64,000 bases of DNA from contig CAKTEQ010000003.1 in the NCBI GenBank assembly GCA_934552825.1, positions 62,001 to 126,000 of the forward strand. Reading direction: 5' to 3'. The position numbers were made by a program, and so were the translations under genes. This document shows, one piece after another, positions 27,849-37,454 of the stretch. This DNA comes from an uncultured Oscillospiraceae bacterium. GTDB lineage: Bacteria; Bacillota; Clostridia; Oscillospirales; Oscillospiraceae. Below the pieces are notes generated by a model. The model ran no database searches, was not told where the DNA came from, and was given only the letters and a program-made list of their open reading frames with translations. Position 1 is the first letter of the stretch. Every line of letters starts with the position of its first letter.

Positions 27849-29180
27849 ATGAAAAAACTGACAGTGATAGGTGCCGGGCTCGCAGGCTGCGAAGCTGCGT
27901 GGCAGGCGGCAAAAAGAGGAATAGAGGTCGAACTGTGGGAGATGAAGCCCGAGAAGTTCACTCCCGCCCACAAGAGCCCGCATTTCGCGGAGCTGGTCTG
28001 CTCGAACTCCTTTCGCGCGGCGGGTATTGAAAACGCCGTCGGGCTCCTGAAGGAGGAGCTGCGGGTGATGGGCTCGCTCATCATGGAATGCGCCGACGCG
28101 GCTCAGACACCGGCGGGCGGCGCGCTCGCCGTGGACAGGGAGCTTTTTTCCCGCATGGTGACGGAGAAGATAAGGAGCCATCCCAATATAGCGGTCCGGG
28201 AGGGAGAGGTGCGGGAGATACCCGGCCGGGGAGATGTCATAGTGGCGTCCGGTCCTCTCACGGCGGATGCTTTGGCCCAGAATATACGGGAGTTCTTCGG
28301 CGGCAGGGAATACCTCGGCTTTTTCGACGCCGCGGCGCCCATCGTCTCTTTTGAAAGCGTCGATATGACGAGCGCCTATATGGCCTCCCGCTACGGCAAG
28401 GGCACGGCGGACTATATAAACTGCCCCATGACGAGGGAGGAGTACCTGGCGTTCTGGAATGAGCTATGTAGCGCGGCGCAGGCCCATGTGCACGGCTTCG
28501 AGGATGAAAAGGTGTTTGAGGGCTGCATGCCTGTGGAGGTAATGGCCCGCCGGGGCGTGGATACGCTCCGCTTCGGACCTATGAAGCCCGTGGGGCTGCC
28601 CGATCCGAAAACCGGAGAGGAGCCATACGCCGTGGTGCAGCTCAGAAAGGACAACCGGGAAGGCACGATGTATAACATCGTGGGCTTTCAGACGCACCTT
28701 ACATTCGGTGAGCAGAAGAGGGTGTTCTCCATGATACCGGCGCTGAAAGATGCGGAGTTCCTCCGCTACGGCGTCATGCACAGGAATACATACATAAATT
28801 CGCCGGGTGTGCTAAACAACCGCTATCAGGCGGAGCGCGACCCGAGAGTAAGCTTCGCCGGGCAGATGACGGGCGTGGAGGGCTACGTGGAGTCCACGGC
28901 CTCCGGCTTTGTCGCGGGAGTGGAGACGGCGCTGAGAATGCTGGGTGAGCCGCCGCTCAATTTACCGGCGGAAACGGCGACCGGCGCGCTGGGCATATAT
29001 ATAAGCTCCGGCAGCGTCGGGGATTTCCAGCCCATGAACGTGAATTTCGGCATCATGCCGCCCCTGGGGCATAAGGTCAGAGGGAAGAAGAGCAACAAAA
29101 GGTTTGAGATAGCGAGCCGCGCCCTTGATATCATATATCTTGCATCCGAAAGCGAAAGATTCAACGCGGGGCTCGAGTGA
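27849..29180 (+). CDS. trmFO: Folate-dependent tRNA U54 methyltransferase TrmFO
   Basis: Makes ribothymidine at tRNA position 54 using methylene-tetrahydrofolate and FAD. It has 443 residues. The N-terminal FAD motif is [18 protein letters not shown] (about 6-23). The family block [16 protein letters not shown] follows, with the cysteine involved in catalysis; [13 protein letters not shown] and [14 protein letters not shown] are near the C-terminus. Initiation is coupled to topA, whose stop abuts it. topA-trmFO adjacency is common in Firmicutes. Confidence 0.96.
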   Translation: MKKLTVIGAGLAGCEAAWQAAKRGIEVELWEMKPEKFTPAHKSPHFAELVCSNSFRAAGIENAVGLLKEELRVMGSLIMECADAAQTPAGGALAVDRELFSRMVTEKIRSHPNIAVREGEVREIPGRGDVIVASGPLTADALAQNIREFFGGREYLGFFDAAAPIVSFESVDMTSAYMASRYGKGTADYINCPMTREEYLAFWNELCSAAQAHVHGFEDEKVFEGCMPVEVMARRGVDTLRFGPMKPVGLPDPKTGEEPYAVVQLRKDNREGTMYNIVGFQTHLTFGEQKRVFSMIPALKDAEFLRYGVMHRNTYINSPGVLNNRYQAERDPRVSFAGQMTGVEGYVESTASGFVAGVETALRMLGEPPLNLPAETATGALGIYISSGSVGDFQPMNVNFGIMPPLGHKVRGKKSNKRFEIASRALDIIYLASESERFNAGLE

Positions 29181-29228
29181 GAGAATTAAAACGAGGGCGG
29201 TCCAAGGACCGGAAAAGAGGAGAGAAAA

Positions 29229-30239
29229 ATGAGAATACTACTTGACGCTATGGGCGGAGACAACGCACCTCTCGAGATAATCAAGGGTGCAGTTCAGGCG
29301 GCCGCGGACGAGAGTATCGAGCTGGTGCTCATTGGACGCGGGGAAGAGATGAAAAAGTGCATCGCCGACAACGGCATAACTCTGCCGGGCAACGTGACTC
29401 TCGTCCACGCTGACGGCGTTGTCACAATGGAAGATGACCCTATCAAGGTCGTGAAGGAGCGGAGCGATTCATCCATGATAACCGGCCTTCATATGCTGAA
29501 GGACGGCGAGGTGGACGCGTTCATTTCAGCCGGCAGCACAGGCGCCCTTATGACCGCGGCGACTCTTATCGTTAAGCGCATCAAGGGCATCCGCCGGGCG
29601 GCTATCGCCATCGAATTCCCAACGGCCCAGGGGGGCACGACCCTTATCGTGGACTGCGGCGCGAACGCGGAGTGCACTCCGGAGTACCTCATCCAGTTCG
29701 CCTTAATGGGCGCGTCATATATGGAGAATCTGAGAGGAATAGCGAATCCTCGGGTGGGGCTGCTCAACATCGGCGAAGAGGCGACGAAGGGCACAGAGCT
29801 CCAGAAGGAGACGTATAAGCTTCTTTCCGACGCCAAAAAGAAGGAGACATTGAACTTTACGGGCAACGTTGAAGCGCGCTACGTGGAGCAGGGAGCGGCG
29901 GACGTCATAGTGACGGACGGCTATTCCGGCAACATCCTGCTCAAGACGACCGAGGGTGTAGCAATGTTCATGACGGGGATGCTGAAGGACGTGTTCCTGC
30001 GCAGCCTGCCCTCAAAGCTCTGCTACCTCGTCCTAAAGGACGGGCTGAAGGACTTCAAGAGCAAAATGGACTACACGGAGTACGGCGGCACGCCCCTTCT
30101 CGGTCTTGCAAGACCGGTGATAAAAGCCCACGGCTCATCCAACGCAAAGGCGATATGCAGCGCCGTCAGGCAGGCAAAGACCTTTGTGGAGAGCGACGTT
30201 ATAGGAAAGATAACAGAGAACATCGGCAGTATGAAATAA
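29229..30239 (+). CDS. plsX: Phosphate acyltransferase PlsX
   Basis: Converts acyl-ACP and phosphate to acyl-phosphate, the first step of phospholipid synthesis with PlsY. It has 336 residues. The N-terminal MGGDNAPLEIIKGA, ISAGSTGALMTAA, VDCGANAECTP and the C-terminal YGGTPLLGLARPVIKAHGSSNAKA are family hallmarks. A strong AGGAG site lies upstream. The usual fapR (before) and acpP (after) are missing; rnc follows directly after 13 bases. A carrier protein must be encoded elsewhere. Confidence 0.96.
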   Translation: MRILLDAMGGDNAPLEIIKGAVQAAADESIELVLIGRGEEMKKCIADNGITLPGNVTLVHADGVVTMEDDPIKVVKERSDSSMITGLHMLKDGEVDAFISAGSTGALMTAATLIVKRIKGIRRAAIAIEFPTAQGGTTLIVDCGANAECTPEYLIQFALMGASYMENLRGIANPRVGLLNIGEEATKGTELQKETYKLLSDAKKKETLNFTGNVEARYVEQGAADVIVTDGYSGNILLKTTEGVAMFMTGMLKDVFLRSLPSKLCYLVLKDGLKDFKSKMDYTEYGGTPLLGLARPVIKAHGSSNAKAICSAVRQAKTFVESDVIGKITENIGSMK

Positions 30240-30252
30240 GACTGGAGATACC

Positions 30253-30927
30253 ATGAAAAATCTTGCGGAAAAAATCGGATACAAATTCAAAAACGAGGAG
30301 CTTCTCAGGACGGCGCTGACCCACAGTTCTTACGCGAACGAGCAGCGGGGTCAGGGGATAGAGTCCAACGAACGGCTGGAGTTCCTCGGGGACAGCGTGC
30401 TCGGCATAGTCTCCGCGGAACATCTGTATAAGGAGTTCCCCAGGTCTCCGGAGGGCGTGCTCACGAAACACCGGGCGGCGCTCGTTTGCGAGCAGAGCCT
30501 TCATGAGACGGCTGTGCAGCTGGGTCTGGGAGAATATATGCGCCTTGGCCACGGTGAGGAGCGGGGCGGCGGACGCCAGCGCCCGTCCATACTGGCGGAC
30601 GCTGTGGAGGCGGTCATAGCCGCCATATATCTGGACGGGGGCTTCAAGCCGGCGACGGATTTTATAGAAAAATATATCCTTGTCCACGAAAAGCACGCCT
30701 CCTCAGATGACTATAAGACGAAGCTCCAGGAGCGGGTGCAGCACGCCGGCAAGAGCGGGCTGACATATATCCTCACCGACGCGAAGGGACCGGACCACAT
30801 GAAGGAGTTCTTTGTGGACGTCCGCCTCGGAGGGGAGACGCTGGGCAGCGGCAGCGGCAGGAGCAAGAAGGAAGCGGAGCAGCAGGCGGCAAAAATGGCC
30901 CTGGAAAAGTTCGGCAAACATGCCTAA
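30253..30927 (+). CDS. rnc: Ribonuclease III
   Basis: Cuts double-stranded RNA in rRNA and mRNA processing. It has 224 residues. The endonuclease domain has the signature NERLEFLGDSVLGIV (about residues 37-51) and the second acidic cluster ADAVEAVIAAIYLDGG (about 116-131). A double-stranded RNA-binding domain occupies the C-terminus (about 155-222, DYKTKLQERVQ to KKEAEQQAAKMALEKFG). It is normal in all respects. The 3' end overlaps the radical SAM gene by eight bases; smc lies one gene further on. Confidence 0.97.
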   Translation: MKNLAEKIGYKFKNEELLRTALTHSSYANEQRGQGIESNERLEFLGDSVLGIVSAEHLYKEFPRSPEGVLTKHRAALVCEQSLHETAVQLGLGEYMRLGHGEERGGGRQRPSILADAVEAVIAAIYLDGGFKPATDFIEKYILVHEKHASSDDYKTKLQERVQHAGKSGLTYILTDAKGPDHMKEFFVDVRLGGETLGSGSGRSKKEAEQQAAKMALEKFGKHA

Positions 30928-31909
30928 GGAGAGAATAATCCCGATTTTTGTACCCCATTTCGGGTGCCCTAATATGTGCGTGTTCTGCAACCAGCGGAGA
31001 ATATCCGGCCACAGCGGCCTGCCGGACGCCGAAGCTGAGATAGAGGCGGCGCTGCCATACAGCGGCGAAAAGCCGCAGATAGCGTTCTACGGCGGCAGCT
31101 TCACGGCGATCGAGCACGAGATGCAGGAGCGGCTGCTGGAGACGGCTTTCACCTATGTGCGGCGGGGGCTGGTGTCGTCGGTGCGGGTGTCCACAAGACC
31201 GGACTGCATCGACGCTGAGACTGTGGAGCGGCTGAAGCGCTTTGCCGTGACCACGGTGGAGCTCGGCGTGCAGTCCCTCGACGACCGTGTCCTGCGCCTT
31301 ACGAAGCGGGGGCACAGCGCCGGCTGCGTGAAGGACGCGGTGGAGCTTCTCCGCCGGGCGGGGATCAAGGTCATACTCCAGATGATGACCGGCCTTCCCG
31401 GGGACACCGGGGAGGAGAGCATCGCCACAGCGGAGAAGATAATAGCCCTGAGACCGGACGGGGTGCGGATATATCCGACGGCGGTCCTGCCGGATACGGA
31501 GCTTGCGGATATGATGGCGGCGGGAGAGTACGCGCCTGAGAGCGTTGAGGACGCGGTGGAGCTCTGCGCGAAGCTCGCGGATATGTTTGAAGACGCGGGC
31601 ATACCGGTGATACGCCTTGGGCTAAACCCCAGCCGGGAGCTGGATGTGAGCGTTATCGCGGGGGCATATCACCCGGCGCTGGGCGAGCTCGTTCTCAGCC
31701 GGCGCATGCTGAAGCGTGCGGAAGCACTCATCGACGGGCTGGACCGTGTGCCGGAGGAGATAGTGATCGGCGTCAACCGGCGGCGCGTCTCCCCAATGAC
31801 GGGGCAGAAGCGGGAGAACATCATGGCGCTTAGGGAGCGGTACGACGTTAAAAGCGTGAAGGTCGTGCCCATTGATGTGCCGGAAAACGAGATCAGGATA
31901 ATAGAGTAA
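30920..31909 (+). CDS. Elp3-like radical SAM protein
   Basis: A 329-residue radical SAM enzyme. The 4Fe-4S motif C-x3-C-x2-C is seen in HFGCPNMCVFCNQRRISG, about residues 11-28. IAFYGGSFTAIE (GGSF/GGE element), STRPDCID, TVELGVQSLDD and LQMMTGLPGD are the standard strands of the Elp3/HemN-like barrel. The whole is similar to the small Elp3-like proteins found between rnc and smc in many Clostridia. It lacks the acetyltransferase domain of true Elp3. The substrate is unknown; a role in RNA modification is only an inference from the family name. It starts inside the rnc stop region. Confidence 0.85.
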   Translation: MPKERIIPIFVPHFGCPNMCVFCNQRRISGHSGLPDAEAEIEAALPYSGEKPQIAFYGGSFTAIEHEMQERLLETAFTYVRRGLVSSVRVSTRPDCIDAETVERLKRFAVTTVELGVQSLDDRVLRLTKRGHSAGCVKDAVELLRRAGIKVILQMMTGLPGDTGEESIATAEKIIALRPDGVRIYPTAVLPDTELADMMAAGEYAPESVEDAVELCAKLADMFEDAGIPVIRLGLNPSRELDVSVIAGAYHPALGELVLSRRMLKRAEALIDGLDRVPEEIVIGVNRRRVSPMTGQKRENIMALRERYDVKSVKVVPIDVPENEIRIIE

Positions 31910-31940
31910 AAAGCAGACGGTGCCACCGTCTGCTTTTTGT
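31908..31940 (+). terminator. Terminator overlapping the radical SAM stop codon
   Basis: A 14-bp stem (31908-31921 with 31925-31938) with a three-base loop; the stop codon forms the base of the 5' arm and the 3' arm ends in T residues. Confidence 0.9.
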
Positions 31941-31979
31941 TCGGCGGGATTAAATATTTATTAAAACACGGCAAAAGCG

Positions 31980-32008
31980 TTGCAAAGATCGGGTCACGAT
32001 GGTAAAAT
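31980..32008 (+). promoter_or_regulatory. Promoter for smc-ftsY group
   Basis: TTGCAA at 31980-31985, a 17-base spacer and TAAAAT at 32003-32008, about 65 bases before the smc start. Confidence 0.7.
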
Positions 32009-32072
32009 ACATCAGTTAAATGTACACTGGGGCAATGGTGCCCGGAGTGGACGGAAAGCAAGAGGTGTAGCG

Positions 32073-35000
32073 GTGTATCTGAAAGCTCTGGAACTGCAGG
32101 GATTCAAATCTTTCCCTGATAAAACTGTGCTGACCTTCGGGGAGGACATCACGGGTATCGTGGGTCCGAACGGCAGCGGAAAATCCAATATTTCCGACGC
32201 GATACGCTGGGTCATGGGCGAGCAGAGCACGAAGGAGCTCCGGGGTGGCAAGATGGAGGACGTCATCTTCGGCGGCACCCAGAGCCGGGCGCCCGTGGGC
32301 TTTGCGGAGGTGTCCCTTATCATTGACAATTCCGCGGGGATACTGCCTCTTGAGGAGAACGAAGTGATGGTCACGCGCCGCTATTACCGCAGCGGCGAGA
32401 GTGAATTCTATATCAACAGGAAGTCTGTGCGCCTGAGGGATATAAACGAGCTGTTTATGGACACGGGCATGGGGCGCGAGGGGTATTCCGTCATCGGCCA
32501 GGGCAAGATAGATGAGATAATATCCACAAAGAGCGAGGACCGTCGCGAGGTGTTCGAGTCCGCCGCCGGGATCGCGAAATTCCGCCGCCGCAAGGAAGAG
32601 GCGGAACGGAAGATAGCCAACACGGACGCAAACCTCCTGCGCATAAACGATAAGGTCGCGGAGCTGGAGCTTCAGGTGGAGCCCCTGCGCGCCCAGTCGG
32701 AAAAAGCGCAGAAATATATAGTCCTGCGGGACGAACTGAAGGTGCTTGAGGTGTCCCTCTGGGCGGATATGCTGGACAAGCTCCGGGAAAACGCCCGCAA
32801 AAGCGACGAGGATTACACAGCCGCGAAGGGTCAGCTGGAGGGCCTGAACGCGAAGCAGGACGAGCTGTATGCCCAGAGTGAGGCGCTCGCTGAGCGTATG
32901 CGCAGTCATGATATCGCCAGCGAGACGAAGCGCGCTGAGTTGGGTGAGCTTGAAAACTTGGAGACGGAGCTGGAGAGCGCCATCGCCATGATAAAGCTGA
33001 ATATCGAAAACAACCGGGAGAATATCCGCCGCATAAGCGAGGACGCGGAGAAACAGGCCCAGAGCGCCGAGGGTGTCCGGGAGCAGATCGCTCATCACAG
33101 GACCCGCATGGACGAAATTGGGCTCAGGCGGGAGGCGATATCCCGGGAGAGCGAGGGGCTCATAGCCCGGGCACGGGAGAATTCCCAGCGGTCCGGCGAG
33201 GTCCGGGATGTTATAGCCCTGCTGGAAGCCCGTCAGGAGAAGCTGCGGGGATCTCTGGAGAGCCTGCGTGTGCAGCTGGGGGCGTTGGAGGCATCCGCCC
33301 GGGAGATGCGCCTTAATATGGAGAACCGGCAGCATGAGCGTGAGGAGAGCGCCCGGGCGCTCAGCCAGGCGCAGACGGAGCTTGAGGACACGGAGAAGAA
33401 GCTCGGTGAGGCGGCGCAGGCGCGCCAGAGCGCCGAGAACGCCATCAGGGGCTATGCCATGCGCCTGGACTCCAGGGAGCAACGCCGTGGCGAGCTGGAA
33501 AAGCAGAGCATGGATATGCAGATGTCCATGAACAACATGGCGTCAAGAGTCAGGCTCCTGGGCGACATGGAGAAAGAATACGAGGGTTACAGCAAGGCTG
33601 TTAAAAACGTGATGCAGTTCAGCGCCCGTGGCACGGTGCGCGGCGTTCACGCCCCTGTTGCAAACCTCATCAGGACGGACAAGCCTTACGCTGTGGCGAT
33701 CGAGATAGCCCTTGGCGGCAGCGCCCAGAACGTGGTCGTGGACAGCGAGAGGGATGCCCAGTCCGCCGTGGAGGTGCTCAAGCGCAGCGACGGCGGCAGG
33801 GCGACCTTCCTCCCGCTGACGTCCATAAGAGGGCGCCGCATGACGGAGGACCTCTCCGGGCATAAGGGGTATCTGGGCGTCGCATCGGATCTCTGCCGCT
33901 GTGAGGAGAGATATTCCGGCGTCGTTGCGTATCTTCTCGGCAGGACGGTCATTGCCGACAGTCTCACAAATGCCATAGCAATGGCGAAGGCAACGTCGAA
34001 TCGCTTCAAAATAGTCACACTGGATGGCCAGGTGATGAACACAGGCGGCTCCATAACCGGCGGCAGCGTAGGGCGCAATGTGGGCATTCTGTCCCGGGCG
34101 CAGGAGCTTGAAAGTCTGCGGGGTGAGCTGGAAAAGCTCAAGAAGCAGGCGCAGGATAAGGAGAGCGAGCTGACGGAAGCCCGCCGGCAGGCGGAGCGGG
34201 CGGCGTACGAGCTGGAGACGGCACGAGGCGAAAAGCGCGCCTTTGACGACGAGGTGCTCCGGCTAGAGACGGAAAGGGAACACAAAGCCGCGCTGCTCAG
34301 GTCCATGGAGCAGGCGGCGGCTGACAGCCTTGTTCAGGAAGAGACATTCAACGCGCGCATAGAGGAGAACGCTGCGGCGGCGGCCGGGATAAACCGGGAT
34401 ATAGAGGCGGCGAACGCGGAGCTCGAGACTGTGCGGCTGGAGCTGGAAGAGAAGAACAGCGGCAGCCTTGAGCTGCGCAGCGAAGGGGATACCCTTGTGA
34501 ACGCAGTGGGAGAGCTCGCCCGGGAGGACGCTGCTCTCGCTGCGGAGAAGGACGCGGGAGAGAAGAACGTAAGACAGCTTGAAGCGCTTCTCGCCGACCT
34601 TGAAATGACAGGTCAGGACCGTGAGAACGGGATCATAGCGGCGCAGGAAAAGGAAAAAGCGTACCTTGCGGAGCTGGAGACGAAGAACGATCAGCTCCGG
34701 GAGATGACACTTGAGTGCGAGGCGCGCCGGGTACAGGTGCGGGAGATGACAGCGCTGCGCATGGACATGGAGGCAGAGCGCACACGGCGGGACAGAGAGA
34801 TCCAGGACTGCGGCAAGGACGTGATGAGCCTGAGCCAGGAGTGCGCGCGCCTTGAGCAGAAGAAGATAGCCGCCGATATGGAGGAGCAGCAGATAATCGA
34901 AAAGCTGTGGGACACATATGAGCTGAACTACTCGTCCCTCGCGCCGATCAGAGTCGCGCTGGAGAGCACGGCGGAAGCGAAGCGCTCCGTCGCCGAGCTG

Positions 35001-35642
35001 AAGAGAAAGATATCCGCCCTCGGCTCTCCGAATCTTGACTCCATTGAGGAGTACAAGCGCATTAAGGAGCGGTATGACTATCTCATGAGCCAGCGGGATG
35101 ACGTCCAGGGGGCGAAAGACGAGCTGGAGAAGATCATCAGCGGCATAACGTCTGAGATGCGTGCCATCTTCGCAGAGAAATTCGCGGACATCAACCGCCA
35201 TTTCGGCGAGACCTTCACGGAGATGTTCGGCGGCGGCAGCGCAAGCCTTGAGATGGATGACCCGGAGGACGTGCTCGGCTGTAATATCGACATAAAGGTC
35301 CAGCCGCCCGGCAAGACCCTCAAGACGATATCCCTCCTCTCCGGGGGAGAGAAGGCGTTCACAGCTATCGCCCTGTATTTCGCCATGCTCAAGGTGCGTC
35401 CGACGCCCTTCTGCATGATAGACGAGATAGACGCGGCGCTGGACGAGCCGAATGTTGTGCGCTTTTCCCAGTATCTGCGCCGCATGAGCGAAAAGACCCA
35501 GTTCATCGTCATAACTCACCGGCGCAGCACGATGGAGGGGGCGGACGTGCTCTACGGTGTGACCATGCAGCAGAAGGGCGTTTCGAAGATGCTCACCATA
35601 AACCTCAGTGAGGCTGAGCAGGAGTTTATCAGACAGGAGTAA
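32073..35642 (+). CDS. smc: Chromosome partition protein SMC
   Basis: Condensin ATPase that folds and segregates the chromosome with ScpA/ScpB. It has 1189 residues, the expected size. Walker A GPNGSGKSN is near residue 33 and FGGTQSRAPVGFAEV near 70. Two long coiled coils (about 170-500 and 670-1010) surround the hinge (about 510-660, RGTVRGVHAPVANLI to TGGSITGG). The C-terminal head has LLSGGEKAFTAIAL and CMIDEIDAALDEPNV. The GTG at 32073 gives the canonical VYLKALELQGFKSF N-terminus, although the frame stays open upstream to 31980. ftsY follows after five bases. Confidence 0.97.
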   Translation: MYLKALELQGFKSFPDKTVLTFGEDITGIVGPNGSGKSNISDAIRWVMGEQSTKELRGGKMEDVIFGGTQSRAPVGFAEVSLIIDNSAGILPLEENEVMVTRRYYRSGESEFYINRKSVRLRDINELFMDTGMGREGYSVIGQGKIDEIISTKSEDRREVFESAAGIAKFRRRKEEAERKIANTDANLLRINDKVAELELQVEPLRAQSEKAQKYIVLRDELKVLEVSLWADMLDKLRENARKSDEDYTAAKGQLEGLNAKQDELYAQSEALAERMRSHDIASETKRAELGELENLETELESAIAMIKLNIENNRENIRRISEDAEKQAQSAEGVREQIAHHRTRMDEIGLRREAISRESEGLIARARENSQRSGEVRDVIALLEARQEKLRGSLESLRVQLGALEASAREMRLNMENRQHEREESARALSQAQTELEDTEKKLGEAAQARQSAENAIRGYAMRLDSREQRRGELEKQSMDMQMSMNNMASRVRLLGDMEKEYEGYSKAVKNVMQFSARGTVRGVHAPVANLIRTDKPYAVAIEIALGGSAQNVVVDSERDAQSAVEVLKRSDGGRATFLPLTSIRGRRMTEDLSGHKGYLGVASDLCRCEERYSGVVAYLLGRTVIADSLTNAIAMAKATSNRFKIVTLDGQVMNTGGSITGGSVGRNVGILSRAQELESLRGELEKLKKQAQDKESELTEARRQAERAAYELETARGEKRAFDDEVLRLETEREHKAALLRSMEQAAADSLVQEETFNARIEENAAAAAGINRDIEAANAELETVRLELEEKNSGSLELRSEGDTLVNAVGELAREDAALAAEKDAGEKNVRQLEALLADLEMTGQDRENGIIAAQEKEKAYLAELETKNDQLREMTLECEARRVQVREMTALRMDMEAERTRRDREIQDCGKDVMSLSQECARLEQKKIAADMEEQQIIEKLWDTYELNYSSLAPIRVALESTAEAKRSVAELKRKISALGSPNLDSIEEYKRIKERYDYLMSQRDDVQGAKDELEKIISGITSEMRAIFAEKFADINRHFGETFTEMFGGGSASLEMDDPEDVLGCNIDIKVQPPGKTLKTISLLSGGEKAFTAIALYFAMLKVRPTPFCMIDEIDAALDEPNVVRFSQYLRRMSEKTQFIVITHRRSTMEGADVLYGVTMQQKGVSKMLTINLSEAEQEFIRQE

Positions 35643-35647
35643 AAAAT

Positions 35648-36559
35648 ATGGGTTTCTTTTCAAAGATAAAGGCGGGGCTGACAAAGACAAAGCAGGCGCT
35701 TGGAGGCGCACTCGGCGGGGTTTTTGACGGATTCGGGACTATGGGAGACGATTTCTATGACGAGCTGGAGGAGACGCTCATCATGACCGACCTGGGAGTC
35801 GACGCGTCGGTGACGGCGGTGGAAAAGCTCCGCGGCAGAGTTAAGGAAAAGAAGATAAAGGACGGGGAGGCCGCCCGCCAGGAGCTGAGCGACATCCTTG
35901 GGGAAATGCTGGACGTGGGGGACACGTCCCTCAAAACGGGAACAAAACCCTCTGTCATACTCGTCATAGGAGTAAACGGCGTGGGCAAGACGACAACCAT
36001 CGGCAAGCTCGCCTGCCGCATGAAGGACCAGGGGAAAAAGGTCCTGCTGTGTGCGGGAGATACGTTCCGCGCCGCCGCCAGCGAGCAGCTCAGAATATGG
36101 GCTGACCGGGCGGGAGCGGATATCGTCGCCCAGGGCGAGGGCGCGGACCCGGCGAGCGTCGTGTTCGACGCCATAAGCGCGGCGAAGGCCCGGGGCGCGG
36201 ACGTGATAATCTGCGATACCGCCGGACGCCTGCACAACAAGCAGAACCTCATGAAGGAGCTGGAGAAGATAAACCGCATAATCGACCGTGAGCTGCCGGA
36301 TGCGGACAAGGAGACGCTCCTTGTCATGGATGCCACCACGGGACAGAACGGGCTCATCCAGGCGAAGCAGTTCGGGGAGACGGCGAAGATAACGGGCATA
36401 GTCCTGACGAAGCTGGACGGCACAGCCAAGGGCGGCATAGTCGTGGCGGTGGCGGAGCAGCTCGGCATACCGGTGAAATTCATCGGCGTGGGCGAAGGTA
36501 TGGACGATCTGATGGAGTTTGAAGCGTCAGAGTTCACGAAGGCGCTTCTGGAGAAATGA
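35648..36559 (+). CDS. ftsY: Signal recognition particle receptor FtsY
   Basis: GTPase that docks the SRP-ribosome complex at the membrane so proteins are inserted or exported. It has 303 residues, the short Gram-positive form without a long acidic A domain. The N domain (about 20-95) is followed by the G domain: GVNGVGKTTTIGKLA (G1), DTFRAAASEQLRIWADR, DTAGRLHNKQNLMKEL (G3) and TKLDGTAKGG (G4). The ending VGEGMDDLMEFEASEFTKALL is canonical. It is downstream of smc as in many Firmicutes. It overlaps the next reading frame by a few bases depending on start choice. Confidence 0.96.
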   Translation: MGFFSKIKAGLTKTKQALGGALGGVFDGFGTMGDDFYDELEETLIMTDLGVDASVTAVEKLRGRVKEKKIKDGEAARQELSDILGEMLDVGDTSLKTGTKPSVILVIGVNGVGKTTTIGKLACRMKDQGKKVLLCAGDTFRAAASEQLRIWADRAGADIVAQGEGADPASVVFDAISAAKARGADVIICDTAGRLHNKQNLMKELEKINRIIDRELPDADKETLLVMDATTGQNGLIQAKQFGETAKITGIVLTKLDGTAKGGIVVAVAEQLGIPVKFIGVGEGMDDLMEFEASEFTKALLEK

Positions 36560-36561
36560 CA

Positions 36562-37158
36562 ATGAAGCTTGTAGTCGCGTCGAGAAATAAGAACAAGATA
36601 AGGGAGATGCGGGCCATCCTCTCCGCGCTGAATATTGAAGTAGTGTCCGAGGAGGAGCTGGGGCTGGACCTGGACGTTGAGGAAACGGGAACTACCTTCG
36701 AAGAAAACGCCCGCCTCAAGGCGGCGGCAGCGCTGGCAGCCTCCGGGCTCCCTGCTGTGGCGGACGACTCCGGAATCGAAGTTGCGGCGCTGGATGGCAG
36801 ACCTGGGGTGTATTCCGCAAGGTACGGCGGCGACAGGGCGCACAGCGATAAGGAGCGCTACGAGCTGCTCCTGGAAGAGATGCAGGGCAAGACTGACCGC
36901 CGGGCGCGGTACGTCTCCGCCATATGCTGTCTCTTTCCGGACGGGACGGAGATATGCACAAGAGGCGAGTGCCCGGGGGAGCTGCTCACGGCTCCGGAGG
37001 GTACAGGCGGCTTCGGGTATGACCCCATATTCTTCATGCCCGGGGAGGGCGTCACGATGGCGCAGCTCAGCCCGGAACGCAAAAACGAGATATCCCACAG
37101 AGCCATAGCTCTGGATAAATTCTATAAGGGACTGGAGAAATATAATGCTCACAAGTAA
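36562..37158 (+). CDS. rdgB: RdgB/HAM1 dITP/XTP pyrophosphatase
   Basis: House-cleaning enzyme that hydrolyses non-canonical purine triphosphates (dITP, XTP) to monophosphates. It has 198 residues. The N-terminal VVASRNKNKIREM, the central SGLPAVADDSGIEVAALDG and the C-terminal GFGYDPIFFMPGEGVTMAQLS are the family motifs. The ATG at 36562 has a GGAG site nine bases upstream; the ATG at 36556 overlaps the ftsY stop and is an alternative. It overlaps yhbY by 14 bases, implying coupled translation. Confidence 0.94.
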   Translation: MKLVVASRNKNKIREMRAILSALNIEVVSEEELGLDLDVEETGTTFEENARLKAAAALAASGLPAVADDSGIEVAALDGRPGVYSARYGGDRAHSDKERYELLLEEMQGKTDRRARYVSAICCLFPDGTEICTRGECPGELLTAPEGTGGFGYDPIFFMPGEGVTMAQLSPERKNEISHRAIALDKFYKGLEKYNAHK

Positions 37159-37444
37159 GCAGCGCGCTCAGCTGAGAAAGCTGGCAAACGGAATAGACAC
37201 CATCGTCCATATAGGCAAGGACGGTATCAACGAAAATCTCGTGAAGCAGGCGAACGACGCTCTTGCTGCCCGGGAGATAATAAAGTGCAGAGCTCTGGAG
37301 ACGAGCTTTATGACGGCTTCTGCGGCGGCGCAGGCTCTGGCGGAGGCGACTGACAGCGAGGTCGTGCAGGCCATTGGGACAAGGTTCGTGCTCTATAAGG
37401 AGAACAAGCGCCTCGGCGAGAACAGCATCAAGTTGGTTAAATAA
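37145..37444 (+). CDS. yhbY: YhbY/CRM-domain RNA-binding protein
   Basis: A 99-residue single-domain protein of the CRM fold that associates with pre-50S ribosomes. MLTSKQRAQLRKLANGI, VHIGKDGINENLVKQANDAL, REIIKCRAL and the C-terminal IGTRFVLYKENK match the family over its entire length. It starts inside the rdgB-like gene and is followed by nadD after 10 bases. The yhbY-nadD-yqeK-rsfS order is widespread in Firmicutes, and its conservation here supports the neighbour calls. Confidence 0.94.
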   Translation: MLTSKQRAQLRKLANGIDTIVHIGKDGINENLVKQANDALAAREIIKCRALETSFMTASAAAQALAEATDSEVVQAIGTRFVLYKENKRLGENSIKLVK

Positions 37445-37454
37445 GGAGGACTCC

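Noticed and set aside
26037..28181. 714-codon open frame antisense to topA and trmFO
   Set aside because: Leu/His/Arg-rich shadow of two certain genes, with no domain pattern.
34263..35711. 482-codon open frame antisense to the smc 3' end
   Set aside because: Opposite the conserved SMC head domain; no features of its own.
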